From Acidimicrobiia bacterium (GTDB lineage: Bacteria > Actinomycetota > Acidimicrobiia > IMCC26256 > PALSA-610): 64,000 nt of DNA. The stretch is taken from the NCBI GenBank assembly GCA_036271555.1, contig DATBAK010000062.1, positions 42,830-106,829 of the forward strand, read 5' to 3'. The notes below the pieces were generated by a model. The model did not search any database and was not told the origin of the DNA. It saw only the letters and a list, made by a program, of their open reading frames with translations. Each line of letters begins with the position of its first letter. Position 1 is the stretch's first letter. The position numbers and the translations under genes are program-made. This document shows positions 27,501 to 36,052 of the stretch, in pieces.

Positions 27501-27705
27501 CAAGGCCGACCGCCTCGACCTCGCCGACCGCATCCGGCTCACGCTGTACGTCGGCGGCAAGCTCGCCGACGCCCTCCGGACGCACGCCGGGTGGATCGCG
27601 GGGGAGGTGCTCGCGGTCGACCTCCAGATCGCCGAGTCCGGCGGCCCCGACGACGACGCCGTCATCGACGGCCAGCCCCTCGCCATCGCCCTGCAGAAGG
27701 TCTGA
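24598..27705 (+). CDS. ileS: Isoleucyl-tRNA synthetase, type 2, with GxHH motif
   Basis: Charges tRNA-Ile; 1035 residues, cytosolic. The Rossmann core, CP1 editing domain (TTPWTLISNVAAAVGP), KMSKS (593-597) and anticodon-binding domain are all present. The class I signature, usually HxGH, is here G54-I-H-H57 within NGRPGIHHVWAR. The NGxPGxHHV context marks the eukaryote-like IleRS2 group, known for natural mupirocin resistance; the GxHH variant is linked to very strong resistance. It runs opposite to both neighbours. Confidence 0.95.
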   Translation: MFQPVGPFDLVALEHEVLTRWREHDVFAESLRRREGSSEWVFYEGPPTANGRPGIHHVWARLFKDVFPRFRTMQGHHVARKGGWDCHGLPVEVEIEKELGLTSKHQIEDFGIEAFNQRCRESVHRYVEDWGSLTSRIGMWLDTANAYWTLDNEFIETVWWLFHRMWEQGDIYEGDKVVPYCGRCGTALSSHELGQPDAYRDVTEPSVYVRFPVVDRDFDLVVWTTTPWTLISNVAAAVGPDVEYVRVRDPQGGRDLVLASARVDAVLGEGVDRVETVAVSDLVGLHYERPFTVLPIEADANRVVAADFVTVDDGSGIVHLAPAFGEIDREVAVVEHLPVLNPVGPDARFDARVPQHRGTFVKDADPALIEELGASGRLVAAVDYTHSYPHCWRCSTPLIYWAKPTWFARTSAHRADLLRENESIGWHPEHIKHGRFGNWLENNVDWALSRDRYWGTPIPVWRCKDCGHDTCVGSVAELAKLADSDLSGLDLHRPYVDDVVITCPDCSGRAFRIEPVLDAWFDSGSMPAAQFHYPFENSDVFERRFPADFICEAIDQTRGWFYSLLAVNTLVFGHTPYRNVVCLGLLLDQDGQKMSKSRGNVIDPRTILESRGADALRWNMFSVGSPWVPRRVNVDNIDESTRRFLITLWNTYSFFVTYARLDGWEPEASDAAVADPTHVLDRWVRSRLDATVTAVTDALSSFDALSGAQALEEFVSELSNWYVRRSRPRFWKSSDPAAHTTLHECLRTVTLLLAPYCPFVADEMYANLASTSESVHLADWPVADASRRIPTLDAEMDLARAVTSLGRSARVDARIGTRQPLPRAFVVLPSHVRLRDEVVAEIATELNVKQVETVASLEGLLDYTVVPNFKALGPRLGKLLPRVRELVVALDGAAVRRALDEEGSVTLDVDGQTVTLGPDDLVVRAQQHEDLTLAQDGELAVALDLTLDDALRAEGAAREVVRLVNDRRKADRLDLADRIRLTLYVGGKLADALRTHAGWIAGEVLAVDLQIAESGGPDDDAVIDGQPLAIALQKV

Positions 27706-27725
27706 CGGAGCCGATACGAAGCAAC

Positions 27726-27800
27726 GGTTCCCGCATCCGCGCGCGAGCGAAGCGAGCAGCGCGCCCTCGCTCGGAGGCTGAGGCGTCAGTCGGGCGAGCC
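27726..27800 (+). repeat. Dispersed intergenic repeat, copy 5
   Basis: GGTTCCCGCA, GCGCGCGAGCGAAGCGAGCA and GGAGGCTGAGGCGTCAGTCG occur in the same order as in the 63783-63873 copy. It lies between convergent ileS and divIVA. Confidence 0.65.
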
Positions 27801-27814
27801 TGCGATCCCGACCG

Positions 27815-28837
27815 TCAGCGCCGGCGTTTGAAGGCTTCGCGGAACGTCGGCGCGTCCTTCGAGTCGTCCTGATCGAAGAACGCGCGCTCGGAGTCGTCGC
27901 GGGGACCGAGCGGTGCGTCGTCGCGCACCGCGTCGCGCAATGACGCGAAGAACGAGTCGTCGTCGAGCGCGGCGGCTTCGCTCGCGGCCTGCTCCTCACC
28001 GAAGAGATCGATCGTCGTGCCGTCGCCGTCGCCGTCGCCATCGACGGCGCCCGTGTCGCCCGTGTCCGGCGTCGGCGTGTCCGCGCTCGCAGTGACAACG
28101 TCGCTCGGCGCGGACGCGGTCGGCGCGGACGCGGTCGGCGCGGGTTCCGCTTCGCTGTCGTTCGGTCCGCCGCCGCCCGAGCCGACGAGCGGACGCGCCT
28201 TGTCGTCGAGATACGCGCGCACGTCGACTTCCATCGTCGCGGGGTCGATCGTTTCGTCGTCGTTGAACGTCGGACGCTCGCCCGGCGCGGCGGCCGAACG
28301 CACGCGGATCGATTCGAGGTCGCGTTCGATCGCGTGCAGGTCGGCTTCCATCGCGGTCGTGAGACGGGCGCGGTACTCGGTCTCGAAGTGCTCGAGCCCG
28401 TCGACGTCGGTGCTCAACAGCTCACGGCGCGCCTGCAGCTCCTTGATCTCGTGCTCGAGGCGGTGCCGTTCCGACTCGGTCGTGCGGCGCGCTTCGATCG
28501 CCGCATCGGCGAGCATGCGCCGACTGCGGGTCTCCGCGTCCTCGACCATCGCGGCCGCCTTCTCCTGCGCCTCCGCGATCGCTTCGTCGGACGCGCGCTG
28601 CGCGAGGAGCAGCGTGCGGTGCAACATGTCTTCCGTCTCACCGCGCGAACTGCCGCTCGCACCACCGGACGACTCGCCCTGCGTGCTCAACCGCTCGGTG
28701 AGCACGCGCACCTTCTCGCTCATGCCTTCGATGGCGACGGCGGCCCGCTCGAGCAGGTCGTTGACTTCGTCCCGGTTGTAACCGCGAAACGCTTCGCGGA
28801 TCTCGACATCACGGAGTTCGCGAGGAGTTACGTCCAT
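27815..28837 (-). CDS. divIVA: DivIVA-domain protein (Wag31-like)
   Basis: Polar/septal scaffold protein that recruits wall synthesis, 340 residues. The N-terminal DivIVA signature is VTPRELRDVEIREAFRGYNRDEVNDLL; a long coiled-coil covers about residues 60-190, and the acidic, low-complexity C-terminus includes the DNA-level repeats APTASAPTASAP and GDGDGDG. The ATG at 28837 is preferred over the longer reading because it opens the family signature and lies 6 bases after TACAGT. It is the last gene of the dcw cluster and may have its own promoter. Confidence 0.9.
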   Translation of the reverse strand: MDVTPRELRDVEIREAFRGYNRDEVNDLLERAAVAIEGMSEKVRVLTERLSTQGESSGGASGSSRGETEDMLHRTLLLAQRASDEAIAEAQEKAAAMVEDAETRSRRMLADAAIEARRTTESERHRLEHEIKELQARRELLSTDVDGLEHFETEYRARLTTAMEADLHAIERDLESIRVRSAAAPGERPTFNDDETIDPATMEVDVRAYLDDKARPLVGSGGGGPNDSEAEPAPTASAPTASAPSDVVTASADTPTPDTGDTGAVDGDGDGDGTTIDLFGEEQAASEAAALDDDSFFASLRDAVRDDAPLGPRDDSERAFFDQDDSKDAPTFREAFKRRR

Positions 28838-28843
28838 TCGGAC

Positions 28844-28849
28844 ACTGTA
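28844..28849 (-). promoter_or_regulatory. -10 box of divIVA (leaderless)
   Basis: TACAGT, a 6-base gap, then ATG at 28837. Confidence 0.5.
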
Positions 28850-28922
28850 ACGATCCCACCGCGAGAAGTGGTGGTTCGGCACGGCCGCGCACCGAGTTGC
28901 TCGGTTGGTGAGCGATGAACGG

Positions 28923-29168
28923 CTACCGAATGATTTGGAACAGGATGATCAAGATGAAGAAGAGCACCGTGAACGACAGATCGAACATCCCTGCGGGTGG
29001 AATCACGCGTCGCAATGGCGCGAGCAACGGCTCGGTGAGGTCGTGGACGATCTGCAGCACGATCGTGAACGGTGATCCGTGCGCCGGCGGCGGGAACCAC
29101 GACGACACCGCACGCGCGAGCAGCACCACGAGGTACACGCCGATCAACAGATGCAGGATGTGCGCCAC
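28923..29168 (-). CDS. yggT: YggT-family membrane protein
   Basis: 81 residues with two transmembrane helices (about 2-22 and 62-80) and the conserved loop LTEPLLAPLRRVIPPAG between them. YggT proteins occur beside sepF and divIVA in most Gram-positive division clusters and influence envelope or division functions, but the biochemical role is unknown. The start is GTG. It sits 45 bases after sepF and 85 before divIVA. Confidence 0.88.
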   Translation of the reverse strand: MAHILHLLIGVYLVVLLARAVSSWFPPPAHGSPFTIVLQIVHDLTEPLLAPLRRVIPPAGMFDLSFTVLFFILIILFQIIR

Positions 29169-29213
29169 TCGAGCTCCTGGCTTCGACGCGGGGGCGAGCG
29201 GCGGTGCGCGCGA

Positions 29214-29750
29214 TCAGGCGCGGTAGAGCCCGCGTGCCTGAAGGCGACCCTTCTCCTCTTGCGACACCTCGACGTCGGACGGCGTCAACAGGAACACCTG
29301 ATCCGCCGCCTTCTCCATCGTGCCGCCGAGCGCGTAGCAAAGACCGCTCGAGAAGTCGATCAACCGGCGCTGCAGGTCGCGGTCGACACCCTGGAGGTTC
29401 AGGATGACGGGCTGTCCGCCCTTGAGGCGATCGCCGACGTCCTGCGCGTCGTTGAAGCCCTCGGGCTCCATCACGTGCACCTTCGCCGCGAGCGTGCGCA
29501 CGACAGCGGGGCGACTCGTCACGGGATCCGACGGCGCTTCGCGCGGCACGGGCCGCACGACGGTCACGGGACCGACGGGCTCCGGCTGGTGCTGTTGCAC
29601 CGCGGCGGCGTGCGAACGCGCACCGCGCCCCGCGGCGACGGGCACCGGCTCCTCGTCGAGATACTCGTCGTCGTAGTACTCGTCGTCGCCGTAATCCTCA
29701 TCCGAGTCGACGAGACCGAGGTACTCCAGAGCCTTGCGGAATGTCGCCAT
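29214..29750 (-). CDS. sepF: Cell division protein SepF
   Basis: Membrane-binding partner of FtsZ that bundles and anchors Z-ring filaments; the main anchor in bacteria without FtsA. It has 178 residues: an N-terminal amphipathic segment MATFRKALEYLGL, an acidic DDEYYDDEY linker, and the C-terminal alpha/beta core with VILNLQGVDRDLQRRLIDFSSGLCYALGG and DVFLLTPSDVEVS-like ends. ACGAGGAATC precedes the ATG. It follows yggS by 35 bases. Confidence 0.95.
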   Translation of the reverse strand: MATFRKALEYLGLVDSDEDYGDDEYYDDEYLDEEPVPVAAGRGARSHAAAVQQHQPEPVGPVTVVRPVPREAPSDPVTSRPAVVRTLAAKVHVMEPEGFNDAQDVGDRLKGGQPVILNLQGVDRDLQRRLIDFSSGLCYALGGTMEKAADQVFLLTPSDVEVSQEEKGRLQARGLYRA

Positions 29751-29785
29751 GATTCCTCGTTCTTTCGCTCCTTCGCGACGAAACC

Positions 29786-30469
29786 CTATCGTCGCAGACC
29801 CGCGGCTCCGGAGCGCGGACCGAAGATCGCGGAGCCGATCCGCACGATCGTCGCGCCCTCGCCGATCGCCGCCTCGAAGTCACCCGTCATACCCATCGAG
29901 AGCGCGGACAGGCCCAGCGATTGGCCCATTTCGCGCAGTGCGGCGAACGTCGGGCGGGGGTCACCCTCCGCGGCGGGCACCGTCATCAGACCGTCGACGA
30001 CCAGTCCCCCGCCTCGTAGCCGGTCGACAAGCACACTCGTGTCCTCGGGTCGACAACCGCCTTTCTGCGGCTCGTCCGACAGGTTCACCTCGACGAGCAC
30101 CCGGGCGCCCGGGGCGTGCCGGGCGAGCGGATCGACGAGCTCGACCCGGTCGATCGAGTGCCAGCGGTCGACGAGACGCGCGAGCGTCTTGACCTTGTTG
30201 CGCTGCAGCCGGCCGATGAAGTGCCAGCGCGCGGGGCCGGCCGGAACCTCGGCGATCTCCCCAGCCTTCGCGACGAGCTCCTGCGCGCGGTTCTCGCCGA
30301 GATCCGTCGCGCCGGCCGCCATGGCTTCGCGTACGCGCGCCGCGCCGATCGTCTTCGTCACCGTGACGAGCGTGATGTCGTCGCGCGCGCGTCCGGCCTC
30401 GGTTGCCGCGCGCGTGATGCGCGCCTCGACCTCCGCGAGACGCTGCGCGATCGAGGCCGGTTCGCTCAG
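29786..30469 (-). CDS. yggS: PLP homeostasis protein YggS, apparent CTG start
   Basis: Pyridoxal-phosphate-binding TIM-barrel protein (YggS/PROSC) that buffers PLP and amino-acid pools; 227 residues. Lys in VTVTKTIG binds PLP, and [23 protein letters not shown] and [11 protein letters not shown] are the family motifs. No ATG, GTG or TTG occurs in frame before residue 37, far too late. A CTG at 30469 overlaps the ftsZ TGA in a CTGA, like the ATGA/GTGA junctions of the cluster, and restores the normal length. Confidence 0.88.
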   Translation of the reverse strand: MSEPASIAQRLAEVEARITRAATEAGRARDDITLVTVTKTIGAARVREAMAAGATDLGENRAQELVAKAGEIAEVPAGPARWHFIGRLQRNKVKTLARLVDRWHSIDRVELVDPLARHAPGARVLVEVNLSDEPQKGGCRPEDTSVLVDRLRGGGLVVDGLMTVPAAEGDPRPTFAALREMGQSLGLSALSMGMTGDFEAAIGEGATIVRIGSAIFGPRSGAAGLRR

Positions 30470-31536
30470 CGCAGGAACTCGGGGACGTCGAAGTCGTCGT
30501 CGCCGAGGCTGAGCTCGCTCCCGACCAACGTCTCGTCGTCGCGCAGTCCGAGCTCACCGCTCGGCCGCAGTCCCGGTCGGCTCTCGCCGAAGTGGTCGAA
30601 GCCCGCGGCGATCACCGTGATGCGAACCTCGTCGCCGAGCGTGTCGTCGACGACCGCGCCGAAGATGATGTTCGCATCGGGGTGCGCGGACTGCGAGATG
30701 ATCTCGGCTGCCTCGTTGAGCTCGAACAGTCCGAGGTCCGACGGACCGCTCACGTTGAGCAGGATGCCGCGCGCGCCGTCGATGCTCGCCTCGAGCAACG
30801 GGCTCGAGATCGCGGACCGCGCCGCGGCCACCGCGCGACCATCGCCCGACGCGTAGCCGACACCCATGAGCGCGGAGCCCGCGTTCGTGAGGATCATCTT
30901 CACGTCGGCGAAGTCGGTGTTGATGAGACCGGGCGTCGTGATGAGGTCGGTGATGCCCTGCACACCTTGCAGCAGGATCTCGTCGGCCATCTTGAACGCG
31001 TTGAGCATCGACGTCTTCTCGTCCGACACCTGCAGCAGGCGCTCGTTCGGGATGACGATGATCGTGTCGACCTTCTCGCGCAGCTTCTGGATGCCGGCCT
31101 CGGCCTGCACCGAACGGCGGCGCCCCTCGAACCCGAAGGGTCGGGTGACCACGCCGATCGTCAACGCGCCGATGTTCTTCGCGATCTCCGCGACGACCGG
31201 CGCGCCGCCGGTGCCGGTGCCGCCGCCCTTGCCCGCGGTGATGAAGATCATGTCGGAGCCCTTGAGGACCTCCTCGATCTCCTCGCGGTGCTCGTCGGCC
31301 GCCTGCCGTCCGACCTCGGGGTCGCTGCCGGCGCCGAGCCCGCGCGTGAGCTGCCGACCGATGTCGAGCTTCACGTCCGCGTCCGACAGCAAGAGAGACT
31401 GCGCGTCGGTGTTCACGGCGATGAACTCGACGCCCTTCAATCCCGCGTCGATCATGCGGTTGATGGCGTTGCAACCGCCGCCGCCGACGCCGACCACCTT
31501 GATCACCGCGAGGTAGTTCTGCGGATTGCCGAGCAT
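30466..31536 (-). CDS. ftsZ: Cell division GTPase FtsZ
   Basis: Tubulin-like GTPase that forms the Z-ring; 356 residues. The GTP-binding T4 loop GGGTGTG is at 104-110, with [16 protein letters not shown] at the start and the T7 loop region [11 protein letters not shown] for catalysis. The extreme C-terminus [11 protein letters not shown] is the conserved peptide that binds SepF and FtsW. The C-terminal linker is very short. It is preceded by a 186-base gap with a nested inverted repeat. Confidence 0.97.
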   Translation of the reverse strand: MLGNPQNYLAVIKVVGVGGGGCNAINRMIDAGLKGVEFIAVNTDAQSLLLSDADVKLDIGRQLTRGLGAGSDPEVGRQAADEHREEIEEVLKGSDMIFITAGKGGGTGTGGAPVVAEIAKNIGALTIGVVTRPFGFEGRRRSVQAEAGIQKLREKVDTIIVIPNERLLQVSDEKTSMLNAFKMADEILLQGVQGITDLITTPGLINTDFADVKMILTNAGSALMGVGYASGDGRAVAAARSAISSPLLEASIDGARGILLNVSGPSDLGLFELNEAAEIISQSAHPDANIIFGAVVDDTLGDEVRITVIAAGFDHFGESRPGLRPSGELGLRDDETLVGSELSLGDDDFDVPEFLR

Positions 31537-31589
31537 TGAGGACCCTTCCCTCGAGGGACGCGGCCGGCGGACCAGGGCAAACGTCCCAG

Positions 31590-31647
31590 AGTCTCGACCT
31601 TCAGTGCAGGTTTAGCCTTATGTCAACCTGTGCTGCGGGTCGAGACT
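31590..31647. promoter_or_regulatory. Nested inverted repeat between ftsQ and ftsZ
   Basis: Outer arms AGTCTCGACC (31590-31599) and GGTCGAGACT (31638-31647) are perfect. Inner arms CAGGTT (31607-31612) and AACCTG (31625-31630) are nested inside. On the minus strand TTGACA (31626-31621) resembles a -35, without a good -10 at normal spacing. It could be an operator, an RNA element or an ftsZ promoter. Confidence 0.6.
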
Positions 31648-31722
31648 GTACCGGAGGCACCCCTCATGGTCAACGTGCGCCTGCGTTCGCGCGCACACGT
31701 GATCAGGAGTTGCAGACACGAA

Positions 31723-32619
31723 TCACGCATTGCAGTGCGCGCCGGGCGCGGGCATCGCGACCGGGTTCGCGACCGAGCTGACGTCGACGTAGGTCACGGC
31801 GCAGTCGATGCGCTCGAGCACCGACTCGGCGACCGTGCCCTTGCTCCGCAGCAGCGTGAGATCGCCGAGCCGAACCTCTCCCCCGACGACCAAGTACACG
31901 CGCACATCGTTCGCGCTCGACGCGCTGATCGCACCGACCCGCTGCGCGAAGTTGCGCGGGAACTCCGACATGACCCCGGTGACGCTGCCGACCGCGATGC
32001 GGCCCCCGGTCGCGGGCACCTTCGCCAGCCCTCGCAGCTCGATGACGTTCGGCGGCGGCGTCGGCGCGGCCCGCTGCACGCGGCCGTCGTAGCCGATGAG
32101 CACGACACCGCCCCCGGGTTTGCGCGCCCACAACGCGATGCCGAGCTGTTGGACGTGGATGCGAACCGTGCCCGAGAAATCGCGCGTGACCTCGGCCGAG
32201 CCGATGCCCGGCACCTGATCGATGCGGCGCGCGATCGCGCCGGTCGACACCAGCAGCAGCGGGTCGCGTCGGTGGACCCCGCTCGCAGCGACGATCGCGG
32301 CGGCACGACCCTGCGGTACACCGGTCACCACGATGTGGTCGACGTCGAGGAACGGTGAGCGCACGACGAGCAGCGCCCCGCCCGCGACGATCAAGAGCGA
32401 GAGCGCCGCGAGCAGCAGTCGCGTCCGGCGGCGGTCGTGCTCGCGCTCGACCTCGATCCGGCGCGCGTGGATGCGCGGGTCGACCGCGAGCGGCGACGCG
32501 GCGATGGGCGCGCCATCGAGTCCGTCGTCGCGCTCGAGCTGCGTGAGATCGATGTCGACGACTTCGGCCACGACGGTTTCGTCACGTGACCGGGTGTCGC
32601 CATCGTCAGGCGCCGCCAT
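31723..32619 (-). CDS. ftsQ: Cell division protein FtsQ
   Basis: Bitopic divisome protein, 298 residues. An acidic cytoplasmic region (1-80) leads to one transmembrane helix (LLLAALSLLIVAGGALLVV, about 85-103). A POTRA domain follows (FLDVDHIVVTGVPQGRAAAIVAASGV), then the FtsQ beta-domain. It links FtsB/FtsL-type proteins to the division machinery. GGAGG sits 7 bases before the ATG, which overlaps the end of murB by 14 bases. Confidence 0.93.
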   Translation of the reverse strand: MAAPDDGDTRSRDETVVAEVVDIDLTQLERDDGLDGAPIAASPLAVDPRIHARRIEVEREHDRRRTRLLLAALSLLIVAGGALLVVRSPFLDVDHIVVTGVPQGRAAAIVAASGVHRRDPLLLVSTGAIARRIDQVPGIGSAEVTRDFSGTVRIHVQQLGIALWARKPGGGVVLIGYDGRVQRAAPTPPPNVIELRGLAKVPATGGRIAVGSVTGVMSEFPRNFAQRVGAISASSANDVRVYLVVGGEVRLGDLTLLRSKGTVAESVLERIDCAVTYVDVSSVANPVAMPAPGAHCNA

Positions 32620-33544
32620 CGGTACCTCCGAATCCCACGAGGCGCACCTCGGGCTCGAGCACGATGCCGGTCGCGTCGACGACCCGACGGCGCACCTCAC
32701 CGATGAGCGCGTGCACGTCGTGCGCGGTCGCACCGGGCTCGGCCTGGATGAAGTTCGCGTGCTTGGTGCTCACGGACGCACCGCCGACGCGCAGACCCTT
32801 GAGCCCGGCCGCGTCGATGAGCCGACCCGCGCTGTCGTCGGGAGGGTTCGAGAAGACCGAGCCCGCGTTCGCGCCGCCGGGCTGGTGCTCGCGTCGCCAC
32901 CGGACGATCTCGTCGATGCGGGCCGCGCAGGCGGCGCGCTCGTCGGCGCTGACGCGAAACCGCGCCGACAGCACGAGGGTGTCCGCGCCCACGTTCGAGT
33001 GGCGGTACGCGAAGCCGAGGTCCGCGTTCGCACGGGTCTCGACCTCGCCCCGGCGCAGGTCGACCAGACGCGCATCGACGAGCACATCGCGCGTCTCCCG
33101 TCCGTGCCCTCCCGCGTTCATGCGCACGGCACCACCGACGCTGCCGGGGATGCCGACGTAGAACTCGAGCCCCGCGACGCCTTCGCGCGCGGCCCGGCGG
33201 GCGACCACGGGAAGCCGCGCGATCCCGCCCGCCGTGACCAGGCCGGCCCCGGTGTCGATCGCGATGTGCTCGAAGTCGGCGGCGAGCATCACCGCGATGC
33301 CGGGAAAACCGGCGTCGGCGACGAGCAGGTTCGAACCCGCTCCGACGACGACCAATGGAAGATCGAGGTCGCGCAGCGCGGCGGCGAGCGGACCGAGATC
33401 GTCCTCGTGCGCGACCCGCACGAGGACCGCGAGCGGGCCGCCGACGCGGTAGGTCGTGAGCTCGCCGCTCGGGAAGTCGCGCTGCACCCGACCGGGAGGC
33501 AGGCGGGCTTCGAGGCGCGCGGCCGCGTCGGCGAGCCCGATCAC
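32606..33544 (-). CDS. murB: UDP-N-acetylenolpyruvoylglucosamine reductase
   Basis: FAD enzyme that makes UDP-MurNAc with NADPH; 312 residues. FAD-binding motifs are TTYRVGGPLAVLVRV and VGAGSNLLVADAGFPGIAV; GIPGSVGGAVRMNAGGHG is the central signature. GSVFSNP carries the catalytic Ser (in place of the Cys of some subtypes), and the late Glu is in LEPEVRLVG. The start is GTG in a GTGA overlap with murC. Placement between murC and ftsQ is typical of several actinobacterial lineages. Confidence 0.95.
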   Translation of the reverse strand: MIGLADAAARLEARLPPGRVQRDFPSGELTTYRVGGPLAVLVRVAHEDDLGPLAAALRDLDLPLVVVGAGSNLLVADAGFPGIAVMLAADFEHIAIDTGAGLVTAGGIARLPVVARRAAREGVAGLEFYVGIPGSVGGAVRMNAGGHGRETRDVLVDARLVDLRRGEVETRANADLGFAYRHSNVGADTLVLSARFRVSADERAACAARIDEIVRWRREHQPGGANAGSVFSNPPDDSAGRLIDAAGLKGLRVGGASVSTKHANFIQAEPGATAHDVHALIGEVRRRVVDATGIVLEPEVRLVGFGGTDGGA

Positions 33545-34959
33545 GCGCGCTCTCCCCGGCGCCTCGCCTCCTGGATCCAGTCGTCGTGGACCCGCGTGAT
33601 GTCGCCGCAGCCGAGGGTCACGACGACGTCGTGCGGCCGACCGAACCGCCACGGGATGTCGCGCAGCTGTTCCCATTCGGGCAGGTACACGACCGGAGCT
33701 TCGGGATGGCGCTCGCGCACGGCGTTCGCGACGAGCTCGCCCGTCACCCCAGGGATGGGATCCTCGGACGCGCCGTCGAGTCCGGTCACGATCACGAGGT
33801 CGGCGTCGACGAAGACATCGCCGAACTCCGACGCGTGCCGGCTGATGCGCGTGTAGCGATGCGGCTGGCACACCGCGACGACGCGCCCGGGCTCCGCCTC
33901 GCCGGCGGCGACCTCGCGAGCGAGCGCGAGCGTCGCCGCGATCTCGCTCGCGGTGTGCGCGTAGTCGTCGTAGTAGGCACCGCCGTTCCACTCGCCGCGA
34001 AGCTCGAAACGGCGCGCCATCCCGCTGAAGCCGGCGAGTCCGTCGCGCACCGCGTCGATTGGGACCCCGAGCTCGAGCGCGAGCGCGGCCGCGCCGGTTG
34101 CGTCGAGCGCGTTGTGGCGGCCGTGCATGCGCAGCGGGATCGTCGTGGCAACGCCGCCGTCGACTGCCAGGTCGAAGCTCGAACCGCCGAGCTCACTGCG
34201 GTAGTTGCTCGCGCGGTAGCGCGCGGCGTCGTCGAACCCGTAGGTGATCGCGTCGGTACCCACAGCGAGCTTTGCCGCCTCTGGATCGTCGATGCACACG
34301 ACGCGCGGGCCGCTTGCCCCGTGCACGAACTCCTCGAACCCGGCGACGAGCGCGTCGAACGTGCCCCAGCGGTCGAGATGGTCGGCTTCGACGTTCGTGA
34401 CGATGACCGCGTCGCGCGGCAGCCGGAGGAACGTACCGTCGCTCTCGTCGGCCTCGACGACGATCCACTCCCCCGAGTCGCGCGCGGTGTTCGTGCCGAG
34501 ACCGACGACGACGCCGCCCGCGATGAAGCTCGGATGCAGCCCGCCCGCGCGCAGGGCCGCCGTGACCATGCCCGTCGTCGTGGTCTTGCCGTGCGTTCCC
34601 GACACTGCGACGGCCTTCGAGCTCGTCGCGACGAGGAGGCTGAGCATGTCGGCCCGCGAGAGCACGGGGATGCCGCGCCGGCGCGCCTCGACGACCTCGA
34701 CGTTCGTGTCGCGCACCGCGGTGGAGATTGCGAGGGCGTCGCAGGGTTCCGGAAGGTGCTCGACCGCATGCCCGACGAACGTCGGGATGCCCTCGGAGGC
34801 GAGCCGGTCGAGCAGCTTCGAGTGCCGCTGGTCGGAGCCGGTGACACGGTGACCGAGCGCGTGCAGGTACCGCGCGATCGCGCTCATACCCGCGCCGCCG
34901 ATCGCGACGACGTGCACCGTGCGCGGCGCACCGAGGTCGAAGTGATCGACGTCAGCCAC
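33541..34959 (-). CDS. murC: UDP-N-acetylmuramate-L-alanine ligase
   Basis: ATP-dependent Mur ligase adding L-alanine to UDP-MurNAc; 472 residues. VHVVAIGGAGMSAIARYL is the N-terminal UDP-binding domain, AVSGTHGKTTTTGMV the ATP P-loop, DESDGTF a metal/substrate motif, and DDYAHTASEI the C-terminal domain signature. The start is GTG at 34959, overlapping murG by 8 bases. Confidence 0.96.
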   Translation of the reverse strand: MADVDHFDLGAPRTVHVVAIGGAGMSAIARYLHALGHRVTGSDQRHSKLLDRLASEGIPTFVGHAVEHLPEPCDALAISTAVRDTNVEVVEARRRGIPVLSRADMLSLLVATSSKAVAVSGTHGKTTTTGMVTAALRAGGLHPSFIAGGVVVGLGTNTARDSGEWIVVEADESDGTFLRLPRDAVIVTNVEADHLDRWGTFDALVAGFEEFVHGASGPRVVCIDDPEAAKLAVGTDAITYGFDDAARYRASNYRSELGGSSFDLAVDGGVATTIPLRMHGRHNALDATGAAALALELGVPIDAVRDGLAGFSGMARRFELRGEWNGGAYYDDYAHTASEIAATLALAREVAAGEAEPGRVVAVCQPHRYTRISRHASEFGDVFVDADLVIVTGLDGASEDPIPGVTGELVANAVRERHPEAPVVYLPEWEQLRDIPWRFGRPHDVVVTLGCGDITRVHDDWIQEARRRGERA

Positions 34960-36052
34960 GCGCGCGCTCCTCGACGTAGTCCGCGAGACGCGCCGCGGCG
35001 TCCGGGCGCGCCATCGCACGGGCGGCGCGGCCCATCGCGTCGAGCCCGTCGCGGTCGGCGAGCAGCTTCGAGAGCAGCGGGTCGACGCGAGCGGCATCAC
35101 ACTCGGCATCGGGCACGACGACGCCGGCGCCGTGCTGCTCGAGCGTGCGCGCGTTGTGCATCTGGTGGTCGCTCGGCGCGCCCGGCAACGGCACGAAGAC
35201 CGCGGGCACCCCCGCGGCGGTGAGCTCGGCGACCGATCCCGATCCGGCGCGACCGAGTACGAGCGAGCAGCGCGCGTAGAGCCGGTCGATGTGGTCCTCG
35301 TAGGGCACGAGGGTGTAGTCCAGCCGGTCGCCGGGGCGACGGACGGAACGGAAGCGTTGCTCGCACTCGTCGAAGTTGCGGGGACCGCTCACGTGATGGA
35401 CCGCGACGTCGTCGCGATCGCGCCAGCGTTCGGCGAGCCCGAGCGCGGTCTCGTTGAGCGTTCCCGCACCGAGCGATCCGCCGACGATGGCGAGCAGCGG
35501 CGGCGCGGTCGGCGCGCGCACGAGGCCGGCGAGCTCGGGACGGACGGGGTTGCCGACGAGCCGAGCGCCGCGCAGTGGCGTGTCCGGGAGCGAGGTGGCG
35601 CCGTGCGCGCCGAGTCGCACCGACAGCCGGTTCGCGAGACCCGGCGCGGCGTCCTGCTCGTGCACGATCGTCGGGATGCGCGCCGCACGCGCGGCGACGA
35701 CGACGGGCAGCGACACGTAGCTCCCGAAGCCCACGACCACGCGCGGCCGGAAGCGCCGCACGAGCCGGCGAGAGAGCCAGGTTGCCCGGAACGCGCTCGC
35801 GATCACACGTGCGTTCTCCAACGAGATGCTCCGGCGCAGGCCGGTGTCGAGCGCCAGCACGTCGAGCGGGAAGCCCGCGTCACCGACGATGCGCTGCTCG
35901 AAGCCGCGGTCGCCGACGGCGAACCGCACCGACCCGCGCGCGTGACCGCGCGCTTCGAGCTCGCGTGCGAGCGCGAGCGCGGGGTAGGTATGGCCTCCGG
36001 TTCCGCCCGCCGCGAGCAGCGCGAACACCGGCGCTCCGTCGACTGTGCTCAT
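34952..36052 (-). CDS. murG: Lipid II synthase MurG
   Basis: Peripheral membrane glycosyltransferase that adds GlcNAc to lipid I; 366 residues. The G-loop LLAAGGTGGHTYPALALA is near the N-terminus, HEQDAAPGLANRL is in the N-domain, and the C-domain carries GSLGAGTLNE and GRAGSGSVAELTAAGVPAVFVPLP for UDP-GlcNAc. GGTCGGAG precedes the ATG at 36052. An 81-base segment including this ribosome-binding site and ATG is repeated just upstream. Confidence 0.96.
   Translation of the reverse strand: MSTVDGAPVFALLAAGGTGGHTYPALALARELEARGHARGSVRFAVGDRGFEQRIVGDAGFPLDVLALDTGLRRSISLENARVIASAFRATWLSRRLVRRFRPRVVVGFGSYVSLPVVVAARAARIPTIVHEQDAAPGLANRLSVRLGAHGATSLPDTPLRGARLVGNPVRPELAGLVRAPTAPPLLAIVGGSLGAGTLNETALGLAERWRDRDDVAVHHVSGPRNFDECEQRFRSVRRPGDRLDYTLVPYEDHIDRLYARCSLVLGRAGSGSVAELTAAGVPAVFVPLPGAPSDHQMHNARTLEQHGAGVVVPDAECDAARVDPLLSKLLADRDGLDAMGRAARAMARPDAAARLADYVEERARG

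Noticed and set aside
28095..28140. 15-base direct repeat within divIVA
   Set aside because: In-frame and explained by the low-complexity APTAS linker of the protein; not a separate element.
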